Source: Rhynchopus euleeides (taxonomy: Eukaryota; Euglenozoa; Diplonemea; Diplonemida; Diplonemidae). From it: DNA of 64,000 nucleotides. The translations under genes were made by a program, and so were the position numbers. The notes under the pieces were generated by a model. It saw only the letters and a program-made list of their open reading frames with translations, ran no database searches and was not told the DNA's origin. Position 1 is the stretch's first letter. Each line of letters starts with the position of its first letter. Shown here one piece after another: positions 34,806-46,854 of this stretch. The DNA is taken from positions 1,612,001-1,676,000 of the forward strand of contig OY723313.1 in NCBI GenBank assembly GCA_963210315.1, written 5' to 3'.

Positions 34806-35861
34806 TGCCCTACTGCGACGTTTTCACTCACGGCAGTATTCTTCTTCAGAAGAAAGAGCGTGGGCAGAGTCGGGGGCGCCGCCGCAAAAGAGGAATGAAC
34901 CAACTAAAACCGTTCGGGTTTGGGGAGGGGTGGGGGGGCACGCTTTGCTAAGGCGGGTTGGTTATCCACCTTCAACGTTGCACTCTCCGAAGTGCCGTGG
35001 ACGGGACAACAGTAACCCCCGTCTGAGCGTGGGGAGTGAGCATGTACACACTGAGTGCGGAGACCGCATGTAGATCGTAGAGAGGATGTGTGGTTCAACA
35101 CCACAGTTGAGGGTCTGAGCACAGATTGGTCGCTGATAGTTTCAGTGATGATTTCACCTTGTATTCTTCGTGCGCTCGGGGGAAAACACGTAGATTTGGT
35201 CGGAAACGAAACGAACCAAACCAAAAACTCAACACACACACACGCCCTTGTAGAATTAGCCCGACCCTCCATCCCAGTAGACCGATGCAAAAGAACCCCG
35301 ACGCTGGCCCTCCCTCCCACCCCCTCCCAACAAGATCCAATCAGGCTGTGTCTTGTCGTGGTGGCTGATCTGCCCCCCGTATCCTGTGATATCCACGTGT
35401 TTTTATTGCCCAAACAAGCTTGCTTGTCACAGCGAAAGAGTCAGTGGGAGAGTACCCGCGCGCAGTGTGTTTTGAGAGAGCAACACAAAACCACTTTATC
35501 ACAGCAACGCCCTTCACAGGGGCCACAATACACTACCGCTCGTGCGCACATACAAAAAAACCCGGACTCTTTTGGCAATTATTCACACCAACACCACCAC
35601 CACACCACACCAACCCACAGGCGAGGAGACACTCCACCCCCAGACCAGCCAGAGGGCGTGGGGGGCGGAGCGGGAGGGGTATCTCCCTCTTCCCTCCTCG
35701 ACACCCCTCTTCCCTTCCCTTCCCCTCACCCCCCGTCTCCCTCTCTCTCTCTCTCTCTCTCAACCTGTTCTCCCACCACACCACACACTGCGCTCTTCTT
35801 CTTCTCTCTCACTCGATACAACTGTTTCTTCTCTCACTCCCTTATCTATCTTTATCTCAGA
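34806..35861. promoter_or_regulatory. Intergenic ending in a strong polypyrimidine/AG acceptor
   Basis: No gene was seen, although the frame of the next gene is open through much of it. 35690-35860 is almost pure C/T on the + strand, including (CT)n at about 35740-35760, and ends CTATCTTTATCTCAG one base before the ATG at 35862. With no preceding exon this is the best candidate trans-splice acceptor in the window. Confidence 0.6.
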
Positions 35862-37427
35862 ATGGGCACGCCTGACACAGTACTGTGGATCAGGAACGAA
35901 AGCCACCCTCCGGGGAGGGAGGTGAAGATCTACTTGTCGGTTGATTCGCATGTCTCAGATGTCGCCGCGAAGGCCGCAGAGCTTCTCAAGTTTGGAGGCG
36001 AGAGGCGTCAGCAGGTTGACCTGATCGTGCGGAATGACCAGGGCGAACCTCTTCCCATGATGATGGCGATATCGGACCTTCCGAAAAACTCCGTCAGCCT
36101 CGTCGGGCTGGGCGACGACGCTCAGTTCTCCCCCGACTCCTGGGCACGCGCGAAGTCTTGGGCACCGGAGATGACTGAACACAATATCTCGTCACCCACA
36201 GGCCGTCCTGATGGGCTTCCGATGAAGTCTGACACTTCGTATGGATATGACTTCGTGCAGGACGACGATGCGGAGCTTTTGGAGCAGAGCGTGGCGACCG
36301 ACCAGCCCCCGTCCCCCGGCAGCAGCAAGGTGAAGCCTGCGGCGCAGGCTGTGGCGCCTCGCGACAGCAACAGCGACGAGGGTGTCGGCGGGAGGAGCAA
36401 CTCGTGGTCCGGTGCGCTGGAGGAGGATGACGGGATGCCGTCGCGTGGCGCGACGCGGACCTGGCATGCCGGGGCTGACGACGCGGAGGGGTTTGACGGG
36501 ATCCCCCCCCGCTCGCAGACCTGCGAGATCATCGGGATGGATGAAGAGGAGGAGGGGGGCGGTGGTGACGGTGGTGACGGCGGCGTGGTCAGCGCGGCGC
36601 CTGCAGAGAAGCCGCGGATTGAGGACCGCTTCTACACCAACCCCAACACGCGCAGGCCGAAGGTGGCCAGTGTGGTGCCGGAGGAGAAGCGCGAGGTCAG
36701 CTTCGTGCCGCAGGCCTACCAGGTGGGCGTGGGTTCAGCGGCTGCCCCGCCGCCTGCCCATGCCCCCGCCGCGCCCGCGCCGCTGTCGATGGCGGCGGGG
36801 GGGCAGCACGGCTCCGGCGCGCCCCACCGCAGCAGCGCTGCAGGGGCGGGTGCCGTGTGGCAGGGGGTGGCGGGTGTGCCGAGTGTGTCGGCTGTGTATG
36901 TGGACCGGATCCCCCCTGATGTGTCGGATGCCATGATCCGCGTCGCAATCAACTCGCAGCTCGAGCCCTACGGTGTGGATAAGGTGCGGTCGCTGGAGGT
37001 ATGTTCGCGTTTTACGATTGTGGCGTATTTCCGGTCCCGCATCGGAGCCCAGATGTCGAGTCAGTGGGAGTGGTGTTTCTGGTTGGCCTCTTCTGGTGAA
37101 GAAACTCGAAGTAATTTTTAGCATGCACACATGCACTAGCAGACACCGTGCAGACAAAGAATGCAACCCCAAGTCTTTTGGTCTCACACACAGCAAGCAA
37201 CATCAGGAACTCGCAAGTCAGGTCGCAGCAGGTCCCACAGCACCGCCACACCTCCACGTCTGCCCAACCACAGGTGATCCGCAACCAGAAGACGCGCCAT
37301 TGCCATGCGTTTGCATTTTTGACCTGTCCGCCGCCTGCGGCAATCACACCGGTATGCAGTGCACAGCTTGTTCCCTTCGCCGCTCGTGCGCTCCATCAAA
37401 ACCCGGACTCTTTCCTTCGCTCTTGCC

Positions 37428-37460
<33 letters not shown>

Positions 37461-38862
37461 GCACTTTATGATGCACACATCACACTGCCTTTCTGAGCTC
37501 AGCCCCCCAATGCCATTGTAATTCCCACCACCGCCCCCGCCCCCCCTGTACAGCTCCAGCTGGAGGGGACTGATGAGTACATCCGTGTGCAGTCCTCCGA
37601 CAAGGCACGCGAGGTGCCTGCCGAGGTCCCGGTGCGCGCGACGCTGCACATCCGGATGTACGCCCGGCGCAAGGGTTGGGTGACCCCTGTGACGCGCATG
37701 GAGTGGCCGGGGCTTCTGGCGGTGCTGGAGGACATTGAGCCGAACATCACAGACTGCATGACAATCATCGCTGACGACAGGTCGCGGAAGAACCTGCAGG
37801 TGTGTTGCCGGTGCTTTAGGAGGGTGGGGTGCTGACCCTCGTCACAACAACATATGTTGACTCGCCCTCAAACCCATCAAGGGTGACTCCTTTCTGAGGC
37901 AGCGTGCCTATTGCAATCCTCAGAAGCCACAAGACCATCGTGCTACTATTCAACACCCCCCATACCCCACACAGGTTCACAAGTCGGTTTGCCTGTGTGC
38001 GTTCTTTGTCGAATGCAGGTCTGTGGCTGAGGCGAAGCGTTTCCGCGACAAGATCCACGACCAGCGCACCCGCAACGCAGAGGGGTGTGTCTTCCTCATC
38101 CAGTGCGACTACACGATGAGCGACAAGAGGCTGCACGACACCTGCAAGCAGCTGGAGCAGCTGCGCCGCAACTACGCACAGGCAGTCAAGGTCGCGAAGC
38201 AGTTTGCCAGGCAGGGGTATGGAACGCCCCCCCTTCCTCCCTGCATCCCTTCAAAGCATCCCTTGAAATCGAAGCAAACGTTGTGTTGAAGCCACTCCGA
38301 CTCCACCACCACACACCCACCCCCCCCTCTTTCTCCCCGCAGGCGCGTGCCGAGGTGGCCTGCGGAGTCGAAGAACTTTTTTAAGTTCAGCCGTGACCAC
38401 CAGCATGTGGAGTGGGGCAGCGACGAGGACGAGGACGACCGGGACTGCTGGCGCCCCCCGACAGCTGTGAAGCGCGGGGGCGGCGGCGGCGGCAACGGCA
38501 ACGGCGGTGGGGGCGCGCCACCCACCTCCGTGTCCTTCCCGCAGCAGCAGAGGGAGTCGGGGCGCCACCGCCGCGGCGACCAGGGGTCCGCACCAGGCAT
38601 GCGCGGCATGGCAGCACTGCAGAACCTCGGCACTGTCGGCATGGGCATGGGGATGGGCATGGGAACCCTCGGCGACGTCCGCACCCAGCTCCTGCTCCAG
38701 CAGCAGCAGCAGCAGCTCTACCAGTTCAACAGCCTTATGGCGATGAGCGCCGCAGGGCTGGGGATGAACGCAACGGACCCGATGCTCGGGATGTTCCCTA
38801 AGGGCGACGGGAGTGCGGACTTCAACCCCTTCTTCACAGGCGCCTTCGGCATGCGAAGCTAG
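35862..38862 (+). CDS. RRM-type RNA-binding protein, five exons (740 aa)
   Basis: Exons 35862-36998, 37274-37351, 37554-37799, 37975-38216 and 38343-38862 join in phase (donors GTATG except GTGTGT at 37800). Residues about 12-75 look like a beta-grasp/ubiquitin-like fold (EVKIYLSVDSHVSDVAAKAA). About 90-340 is acidic, Ser/Pro/Gly/Ala-rich low complexity. An RRM follows at about 347-420: RNP2-like VYVDRIP, then after intron 1 an RNP1-like HCHAFAFL encoded by the 78-nt exon 2. A second RRM-like unit spans exons 3-4, with RATLHIRMYARRKG.. and KSVCLCAFFVEC. The C-terminus carries poly-Gly, GMGMGMG, Q-rich and Met/Asn stretches typical of low-complexity RNA-granule proteins. It acts presumably in mRNA processing or stability. 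The ATG lies one base after CAG. Confidence 0.85.
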
Positions 38863-41800
38863 GCAGCCAACCCCTCGCTTGCCCCTCTGGGGTGCGTTTG
38901 CAGGGGGAGACACCCACGCGGGGAAGGGGAGAAGAAGGAAGGCAGGGGGAGATGGGGTGGGGTGGGGTGGGGGGGGTGGGGAAGGGGGAATGGGCCCCAT
39001 TCATTCAGTTGCATGCTCCCTTCGGCCCGCCCTACCCCCCCCCCCCCTCCCCCCCCGCTCAGCCCCACTCCGGCTGGATTTTTCTCTCTCTTTTCGGATC
39101 CGAATTCCCCTCTGTCTGTCTCCCCTTCTCTCTCCTTCTCCCTCTCTCTCTCTCTCTCTCTCTCTGTCACCCCCTTTTCTCGATACCGACTATCTGCGCC
39201 CTACGCCCCCATCCCCGCCGCCCCCCCTCCCCTGTTCCCTCCGCTCTCGCGCCTTTTCTTAGCTTGTCCTGCTGTGAAACATGCGGGGGGGGGGGGGGGG
39301 TGGGGGGGATTGTCCATGTCGGGCACATGCTCCTGTGCGTTGACTGGACAGAGGGGGTTGGGCTGTGTGCCTGCTGTTGTGTGGGCGGCGGAGATCCCAG
39401 CAAAGGAGGGGTGGCCAGGGGGCGTGTGTTGTACACATGCTGCTTGCAAAGAGCGAGAGAAGTTAAAAAAATGCTCCCCGCGTGTGCTGTGTTGAGGCTT
39501 GGCATCAGAGTTATGGCTCGGTGGCAGCTTTTCACACTGAAAAACAAAAAAGCAAGGAAGAAGAAAAGGTTGACGTGTGCGACGGGGGGAGTCGTATCAA
39601 AAAAAAGCAGGTGCTTTTTCCGGTGTGATTCCACACTAGTCCAAAAAAATGAAAAGATTCACGTGTGTGCGGGTTTGTGCCGATGCGTGTACCCTTCGCG
39701 CGTGACAAAGCTTCGTTCTCCCTCTTGCCGTGCAGAATACAGGTTGGCTGGAACGGTCTATAGTGTTGTGACATGCCTTCATTGCCACGGAGATCGCTCT
39801 GACAGGACGCGACTCGAACAAGGTGCTTGTGCTGATGTGTGAAGAGCGCTGATCGCGAGCAAGGCCAGGATCAAGATGCACACGCCAGTTTCCACGCCCA
39901 ACTGCTGCCCGGTTTTACCCATGCCTGCACGAGCAAATTTTTTTTTGCTCGTCATTCTTGGAAGTATCGTTTTCCCCCACCTGCCAAACAAAAAAAATGA
40001 AAAAACTCGGGATACACTCACTGACAAGGCGTTCGGGAGGTTATCTACTCCGCCGTATTCCTGCTACGATTGGGGAATCCGGGAATTTCCGGAAAATTCC
40101 GGACAGTGAGGCAAATCCCCTTTTTTTTCAGTTGTACTTTGTTTTGAGCGCTGGAAAAACACCCCCTCGCCCATTTTTATATTTTCGCACACTGCCCCCC
40201 ATCCCACACATAGTGTCACTCGCTGCTCACCCCACTCTACCACTTTACCCCTCTCGAGATGTGTGATGTTCTAGTTTGTGACAACCGCCAACGCATCAAC
40301 AGTTTGAAAGAAAGGGGAGACACTGAGTGTGGACGGTGACACTTTTTTATTTGCCCGCTTTTGCCGGGTGTGTCAGACGACAAGTGTGTGTGTGCGTGGG
40401 GGGGGTCTATTTGCTGCACCCCCACCCCCACCCCACGTGGAGTCGGCATCATATGCTGGGAAACTGCCCAGCTTCCCGAAACCACGGGTGTACGGAACGG
40501 TGGTGATTCCTTGTCTTTCTCCCGAACAAACTATGCCTGATGAGGGAACGGAGGGGGGGTGGGGGGGGATGACGCAGTAGTGCATAGTAGGTTCGAAACA
40601 AGACGGCATTAGAGTGTGGCCCCGCGTGGCGTTGGGATTGGGCCATGCGATGTGTTGTCAAGAATGGAACATGAATACTCCCCTTGAACCGTCGAAGGAA
40701 ACGCTCAACACACACCCCGATCCACTCTCTCTCTCTCTCTTCTGCCTTCAAAGCAAAATCAAGGGAAGGAGCAAGATGGTGCACGATGCATTGCTTGCCA
40801 CCGTGCAGTCAACACCAGAAGAACATGTCCCGATATCCCTGCCTGAGGCAACACACACACAGGGGCCTGGGACACGGCCCAAAAAATGAAAATGGGTCTG
40901 TGCAGTAGTCGCCCCAGCTCTTGCAGTGCTTTCTGGCAGTGATTCGACACAAAAAAAAAGTCAAAAATAGTGGCCTCCGTAGCCAGGCTGGAGGCCGGTC
41001 AGTATCAAAAGAAAAAATCGGGCGTTTCCAGCTCTCTCTTACGCCGATCATCGGTTCCTATTCCGTCGCGGGCCCACCCCCTCCGAATTTTTGTCTCGAT
41101 TTGGCGGCTTCCCTCTGCAGGTGTGCCGCGCAGGCAGCAGGGGGAGCGGGGAAGGGGGGGGGGGGTTCATCTGTTTTGCTTCCCTTACCCCACCCCCCTT
41201 TGAATCCCCCTGAGGTTCCCCCACCACCACCGCAACCCTCATTGTTTTATCTGAAAAAGGGGGTCGTGTGTCAAGAGCATCAACCGTGCTCAGCGCGCGC
41301 ACCCACACCCACACCCCCACGCTGGCTGTGTTTTGTGATTCGTTCCATAGAGGTTGTGTGGATCGCACTGACATGCATCATGCAGCACCGTGTTCATTTG
41401 CTTCGTGATCCCCCCCCCCCCCCACACCTTTGTACCTTCCTAGCTGTTTTGGCTTTTCTTTGGCGCACAACCAAAAACAGAAGCCCCCCAACCACTTCCA
41501 TCTATCTGACGCGTCGTTTCCGACCCTGGGACAGGACTCACTCCTCGCAGAAGATCCATTCTCCAGCGCAGATCTGAAGAGATCAGCGGCATCAACTCAA
41601 TCATCCCAGAATATTTTTCAAAAGTTCTTTTTTGAAAGCAGCGCGGTATATCGCATATATCCGTGCATTGGGTGGTGTGGTGTCCCGGAGAGGATGATGT
41701 GCCGGGCGGGGGTGTTCTAGCCACACCTTCGGCAGGGGCTGTGTGGTGTTTGTCCGGGGAGGGGGCGGGAGGGGGGGGTGAGGTGAGCCTTTGAGGACGA

Positions 41801-43278
41801 AACTCATCAAGAAAAAAACCGAAACAAAGAAATATCGCGTGCACTACGTCACTGCCCCCCCCCCCTCATCTCTCTCTCTCTTCTCTGTCGTCATTCCGCC
41901 AGACCTGTTTACCTTGTGGATGCCAATCAGAATATGACGGCAAGACGGCTTTTCAGGGCCCTTTTCCCCCCAAAATCAGGGAAAGCCCTGAAGACGGCAA
42001 TATCCCCGGAGATGCCTTCTTTGCAAGACTGGGCGAGTTGCCGATCGAGTTGCCGGAAAAAAAAGAATGCGGGGGGCAGCGGAGGGTGTGTGTGATGTGG
42101 AAAGCCACGTTTCGTCGCACATTGCCCCCCCCCCGCCCCAGGCGCCACGCGTGCTGTGTTGCGGAGGGTGGTGGTGGTGGTGGTGGTGTCACGCAGCCAC
42201 CTCGCCAAGCCAGCTCCCTCCCCCCGGCCTCTCTCTCTCTCTCCCTTTCTCTCTCAAGCGAAAGCCCTGACCTCACGGGCAGGCCACCCCACCAGCCAAT
42301 GCAAGCGTCAGCCCAAAGCAAACGGGACCGTGAGGGAGAGGGGGAGATGGGGCGGGGGGGGGGGGGGAACCGCTCTTCTCCATCTAAAATCTTTATCTAT
42401 CTCTGTCTCGTCAACCAACCACCCCGCCCCGCCCCGCCCCACACCCACCCCTATCCTCCCCCACCCCAGGTGGAGCCCCCCTCACCCCACCGCCTCTGGT
42501 CTCTGCTATTGCCACTGCGCAGTTATTTTTATGTTGTCCTGCCCGCCGAGGGGTCTCTTCTTTTTACCACCCTATCCTCCCGCCCCCATCTGGCTGTGTT
42601 CTGTGGAAAAAGAAAAGGAAGGAAAGGATACGCGAGGAGGGGTGTGCGGCACGGGGGTGGGGGGGGGGAGGGGGTGATGGGAGGTGAGGTGAGGTTAGGT
42701 GAGGGGAGAGAAAGGGGGGAAAAATAGCCTCTCGGACCTCTCGCGCGCTCCTCCCCTTTCTCGTGTCCCTCTTCTCTCTTCTCCCTCTCCCTCTTTCCCC
42801 CTCCCTCCCCCGCCCCCCAAAAAACCCGCGGTGGGGGTGGTGGCCGTCGATGCCAAAAACAGAAAAATCTTCAGCCAAAGCCTCACAGCCCAGTGGAGTT
42901 TTTGCACAGATGCGGTTGCCCTACCCCACCCCTCTCCCTCTCCCCCGTCCCGTCCCCAACCTGTCCAACCCCCACCCTCCTCCCAATTGGGATGCGGGAG
43001 GATTGCTTGGCTTTCTCATATGTTCACACGCTCACACACAGGGTGGGCAGGGTGAACCCACCTTAATGAAGTGGTACGTAAGGCAATGCCTCCGTGCGGC
43101 CAGGGGAACACGAAACAGCGACTCCCCTCACCGGGGGGGGGGGGCACAACGAACACAGGCAAAAATCGTTCAAATCGCGTTCAAGTGATCAACACACACA
43201 GACACACATACCAACCAGCCAGGACACCCCTCCCCTCCACCTCTTCCCGCCACACCCCATCCCAGGCGAGGAGGCGTC
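38863..43278. other. Intergenic 4.4 kb, no gene recognised
   Basis: Polypyrimidine and G-run rich: (CT)n at about 39145-39166 and 42234-42256, G-runs near 38970, 39283-39308 and 42355-42367. Numerous frames on both strands are compositional and overlapping. The last 60 bases (CTCCCCTCCACCTCTTCCCG.. ending CCCAG) are pyrimidine-rich and precede the next gene. Confidence 0.5.
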
Positions 43279-44511
43279 ATGGCGGAGGGGGAGAATGTGG
43301 CCGCAGGGTTCTGCTTCGAGTTCACCATCACTGAGCCGAAGAAGAGCCAGGAAGGGGGCGGCCTGTCGCCGCCGCACTGGTCGTACCTCGTGCTGACGAA
43401 GACGAACCTCCCCCAGCTGCGGGCCGCGCATGAGGCGACGTCGTCGTACTCCGTGAGGCGGCGGTTTAACGACTTTGCATGGCTGCGGGATCAGCTGGTG
43501 TTCCGCCACCCGGGGTGCCTTGTCCCGCCCATCCCCGAGAAGAAGCTGTTTGTGCTGTGGGAGAAGGTCATGGGCGGATCGGAGCCCACGGCCATCGTGG
43601 AGCACCGCATGCGGGCGATGCGGAAGTTCCTGGTGCGTGTCGGGGCGCACGAGCTGCTGCAGCGTGACGAGGTGCTGCATGCCTTCCTCACCCTCAGCGA
43701 CGAATCGCTGAAGCGGCGCATCGCCGACACGCCTCCGAAGCACGATGTGCTCGAGCTGCCGTTCCACCAGCGCATCTTCAAAGACTGGTTCCGCTCCGAC
43801 AAGACTGCATCGGAAGAGACAGCACATTGGGATGAGACCCTGCGGTACATAATGGAGCTGGAGGCGCAGCTCCAGAAGCTGCGGACCAGCTTCGAGCAGA
43901 CCGCTGTGGCCCGCACCAACGCCGCGAAGAACATGCAGGCCTTCGGGAGGGCGCTGGCGCAGGCGGGCTCCAAAGAGCGGAAGAGCAAAAACAGCAGCAG
44001 CGAGGTTGACCTCAGCCACAGCTTTGAGAGCGGCGGCGTGTCGCTCGAGTCGACGGGTGGGGGTGTGGAGGACGCGTCGCTGTTCCTCAGCGAGCAGGGC
44101 GAGGTGGAGCACGCGCAGATCGTCGAGACCCTGGTGTACTACTGCGGGATGTGTGGGACGGCGCGTGACACCATCAAGCGGCTGCAGCGTGCTCTGGTGA
44201 CACGTGATACCCTCAAGGAGTCCATCGCCTCTGTCGTCGCCAAGCGTGATGCCTGCATCGACGGCGACCGCAAGGTCAAGCTGGGCGTGCAGGTTCAGAC
44301 CTCAGAGGAGGAGCTGCAGAACGTTGAGAACCTGCTCTCGAAGTTCCAGCAGACCCTCCGGGACGAGCTGACGCGGTTCCACAGGGAGAAGGCGTACGAC
44401 ATCAAGCAGCTGCTCTCCACCTGGGTGGACCTGCAGAGGGAGTACGGCGCGCGTGCCTCCAAGCATTGGGCCGAGGAGGAGGCGCCAATCGCCTCCGCGG
44501 ATCTCGAGTGA
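43279..44511 (+). CDS. PX-domain sorting nexin, probably PX-BAR (410 aa)
   Basis: A single exon. Residues about 10-135 are a PX domain: FEFTITEP and YLVLTKTNL strands, the phosphoinositide-binding RRFNDFAWLRDQL, the proline loop VPPIPEKK and the helix HRMRAMRKFL with its conserved Arg. Residues about 175-405 are long amphipathic helices consistent with a BAR domain (EAQLQKLRTSFEQTAVARTNAAKNM, NVENLLSKFQQTLRDELTRF, WVDLQREYGARASKHW). It would bind PI3P on endosomal membranes and tubulate them in retromer or recycling traffic. The length suits SNX1/2/4/7-like proteins; the subfamily is not resolved. The start is 13 nt after CCCAG (5 nt after the nearer GAG). No intron, signal peptide or membrane span. 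Confidence 0.9.
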   Translation: MAEGENVAAGFCFEFTITEPKKSQEGGGLSPPHWSYLVLTKTNLPQLRAAHEATSSYSVRRRFNDFAWLRDQLVFRHPGCLVPPIPEKKLFVLWEKVMGGSEPTAIVEHRMRAMRKFLVRVGAHELLQRDEVLHAFLTLSDESLKRRIADTPPKHDVLELPFHQRIFKDWFRSDKTASEETAHWDETLRYIMELEAQLQKLRTSFEQTAVARTNAAKNMQAFGRALAQAGSKERKSKNSSSEVDLSHSFESGGVSLESTGGGVEDASLFLSEQGEVEHAQIVETLVYYCGMCGTARDTIKRLQRALVTRDTLKESIASVVAKRDACIDGDRKVKLGVQVQTSEEELQNVENLLSKFQQTLRDELTRFHREKAYDIKQLLSTWVDLQREYGARASKHWAEEEAPIASADLE

Positions 44512-45233
44512 AAATGGAATGGCGGTTGTGAGGGGGATGGGGGGTGGGGGGAAACGTTTCGCCGTTGATCTCCGAAGGCCCGAGGGGGAGGGAGGGGGAG
44601 TGTGTGTGGGGAGACAGGCAGCAGCCTCAAATCAAACGCCGTCATGCCGAACCACGGTTGGAAGAAGTCTGATTTGTTGTGTGACAGGGGGTGGGGAAGG
44701 GGAGGTGGGCAGTGCTGCTTGCTCACCGCCAGACGCACCGGAAAGCCCTCCGAGGGGTGGCTTGCAGGCAAGGAGAGGCGGAGGGGGAGGGTGGGTGGTG
44801 GGTGATGTCCACATGTCCACACATAGGTTTTGTTCCGACAGGGTTCCGTCCAGCGGTCCGATTAAACTGGGCTTTTTTTTCCGGTAATGCACACAAACAA
44901 ACAGCCAAGTCTCTTGTTACAGTGCCAAAGCTGTGTGTCTGATATTTACAAAAGTCGCCCCACCCACCCCCCCCTCCACCCCGAACCCCCTCCAGTGGCG
45001 CAAAAAAAATTTTGCCTCAAAAAGCTTTCCTGCCTCCACCCACACTCCCCACCCCACAACCCACACATACTCACAGCCCTCGGAGACCCGCCTTTCGTCA
45101 GTTTCAAGCATTTCTCCGTTCTGTTCCGTTATACCCTCCCCCCCTTACCCCGCCCGGCTCCCGAGCACCTCTTCCACGGTGGCTTTGACCAGGCCTGTAC
45201 CCTGGTCAGATCCCGGGGTACATGGCCAGGCAC

Positions 45234-45289
45234 ATAACGAGTGAAGGGCGATCATTCTTGTGCTCCCTTCTACCTCTATTTCACTACCC
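45234..45289. repeat. 56-bp dispersed repeat, copy 2
   Basis: Matches 14407-14462 with about five substitutions and sits immediately before the perfect palindrome at 45291. Confidence 0.8.
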
Positions 45290-45290
45290 G

Positions 45291-45329
45291 TTGACCAGGC
45301 CCCTGGTTAATGACCAGGGGCCTGGTCAA
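45291..45329. repeat. Perfect 17-bp-arm palindrome
   Basis: TTGACCAGGCCCCTGGT, a 5-nt loop, then ACCAGGGGCCTGGTCAA. Each arm itself contains the shorter palindrome ACCAGGCCCCTGGT (one mismatch), so several alternative stems are possible. It is surrounded by further GACCAGG/CCTGGTC copies. Confidence 0.9.
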
Positions 45330-46854
45330 CCACCCGGTCAAGACCCTGACTCGGCCACCGTGTGACAGGTCCTCGGGGGGCCGGAGGTTGAATGTTCATA
45401 TTTTGTCTCAAACTGTGTCGGGGTTGTGTGGTGGCACTGGTGTTGTGAGACACACTGGGAGGGGGGGAGGGGCCGGGGCCCTTCGACCACCTCCCTCCCT
45501 GCAGCTCGCTTTGTTGTCAGGGGCTCACGCACTCTCTCACTCAGCTGCGCTTTGCACCCCCCCCCCCCCCCCCAACATTCACACAAGGCGAGTGGCAGAT
45601 GAGGGTGTGTAGTGATCGTGTTTTTAAGTGGGCAACCCTGCGCGGATCTCACCTTGTGCCCACTCCCCGCTCAGAAGAGAGTCTCCCTTATGGAAGCTTT
45701 TACAAAGGCATACACCAATCCGAAGTGTTGTACTGTGTAGTGAGAGAGAAGACTTGTTTGCTGTGTCTGCCGCTTGCGTTGGGCGGAGCTTTAGGTGGGG
45801 GGCAGCACGCCTCGTCGTTCTATTTCTCCCCCTAACCAGGGGGGAAGGGGGTGTGTGCTGTGCGCTGCTGGAAGCAAAGCCTCTGGTGCGCTGCACAGCC
45901 CGAAGTTCCCCATACACCTAAGTAGTTGGGGACTCGGGTGTACAGCAAGTCACACAGACGCAGCTGCCTGCCCGGGCGTGGAGCCCCGAAACCCCCTCCC
46001 CCGCAACACGCAACAACTCCCGACAGCAACAGGTCTCCCCCCTTTCTCATCTCTTGTATCTCACCCTGCTAGCATGTGGGGAGGAGGGAGGGGAGGGACG
46101 GAGTGTGAATGCTGGCCCAACAAAGCCCCCTCGATATACACACACAGACCCCCCCCGCGCACTTTCTCGACACGCACCTCGCCCCCCCGGCTCCTCGGCC
46201 CCCCCTGTGGCGCCAGCCCCAGGTGTCTTCTGCTTATCTGGCATCGATTCGTCTCAATGGGGTTGGGGCTGTGCAAGATTTGCGTGTGTCGTGTGTGTGG
46301 TGACCACGTTCTGAGTGGGGTCGGCCCTGCGTGTATCTTGGCACGCTGCCCCATCCCCATTACCTGACGTTGCAGCCGGCAGCCCCGCTCGGGTTAGAGT
46401 GTGGGGCCAATCGCAAGCGATTTGCGTGTGTGTGTCCCTGTGTCCCTGTACGCCCCCCTCCTCAGTGTGTGGTGGGTCTGACTCCCGCAGGCAAGGCAGC
46501 CGTCCTGCATTTTTTGTTGCAATCTTGCCGCGGCTCTGCTTGCAACGAAGGTCGCTGGGAGGGGGGGTGGGTGGGTGGGGTGTTCGCGGGAGAGATCGCA
46601 ACACTGGGGCGCGCAACTCTCCAGACGCGCAGGAAGGGAGTTGTCAAGTCTGCACCGTGGCGCACTGAGGGGGGTGGATATTTTTGGAGCTGTTTCTGTA
46701 TACTGCATTGCGCCGTTGTGTGAAAGATATGGATCTCGTCGTCCGGCACCCCACCCCCACAGCCCGCCCTCTCGGTTTGCAAGTGCTGTACACGACTGCC
46801 TCGATGAAGGTTTGCATTACACACACGGCCCACCAGCAGGACACACAGAGCACA

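Larger units (their letters stand above)
44512..46854. other. Intergenic, palindrome-bearing
   Basis: No gene was seen. 45170-45360 is a nest of TTGACCAGG and CCTGGTCA repeats. A C-run lies at about 45559-45573. Two dispersed repeats (45234-45289; 46265-46350) have copies elsewhere. Confidence 0.5.

Noticed and set aside
35055-35861. N-terminal extension of the RRM protein by about 270 residues
   Set aside because: The open frame upstream is a polypyrimidine/CA-rich region without protein character, ending CTCAG one base before the ATG.
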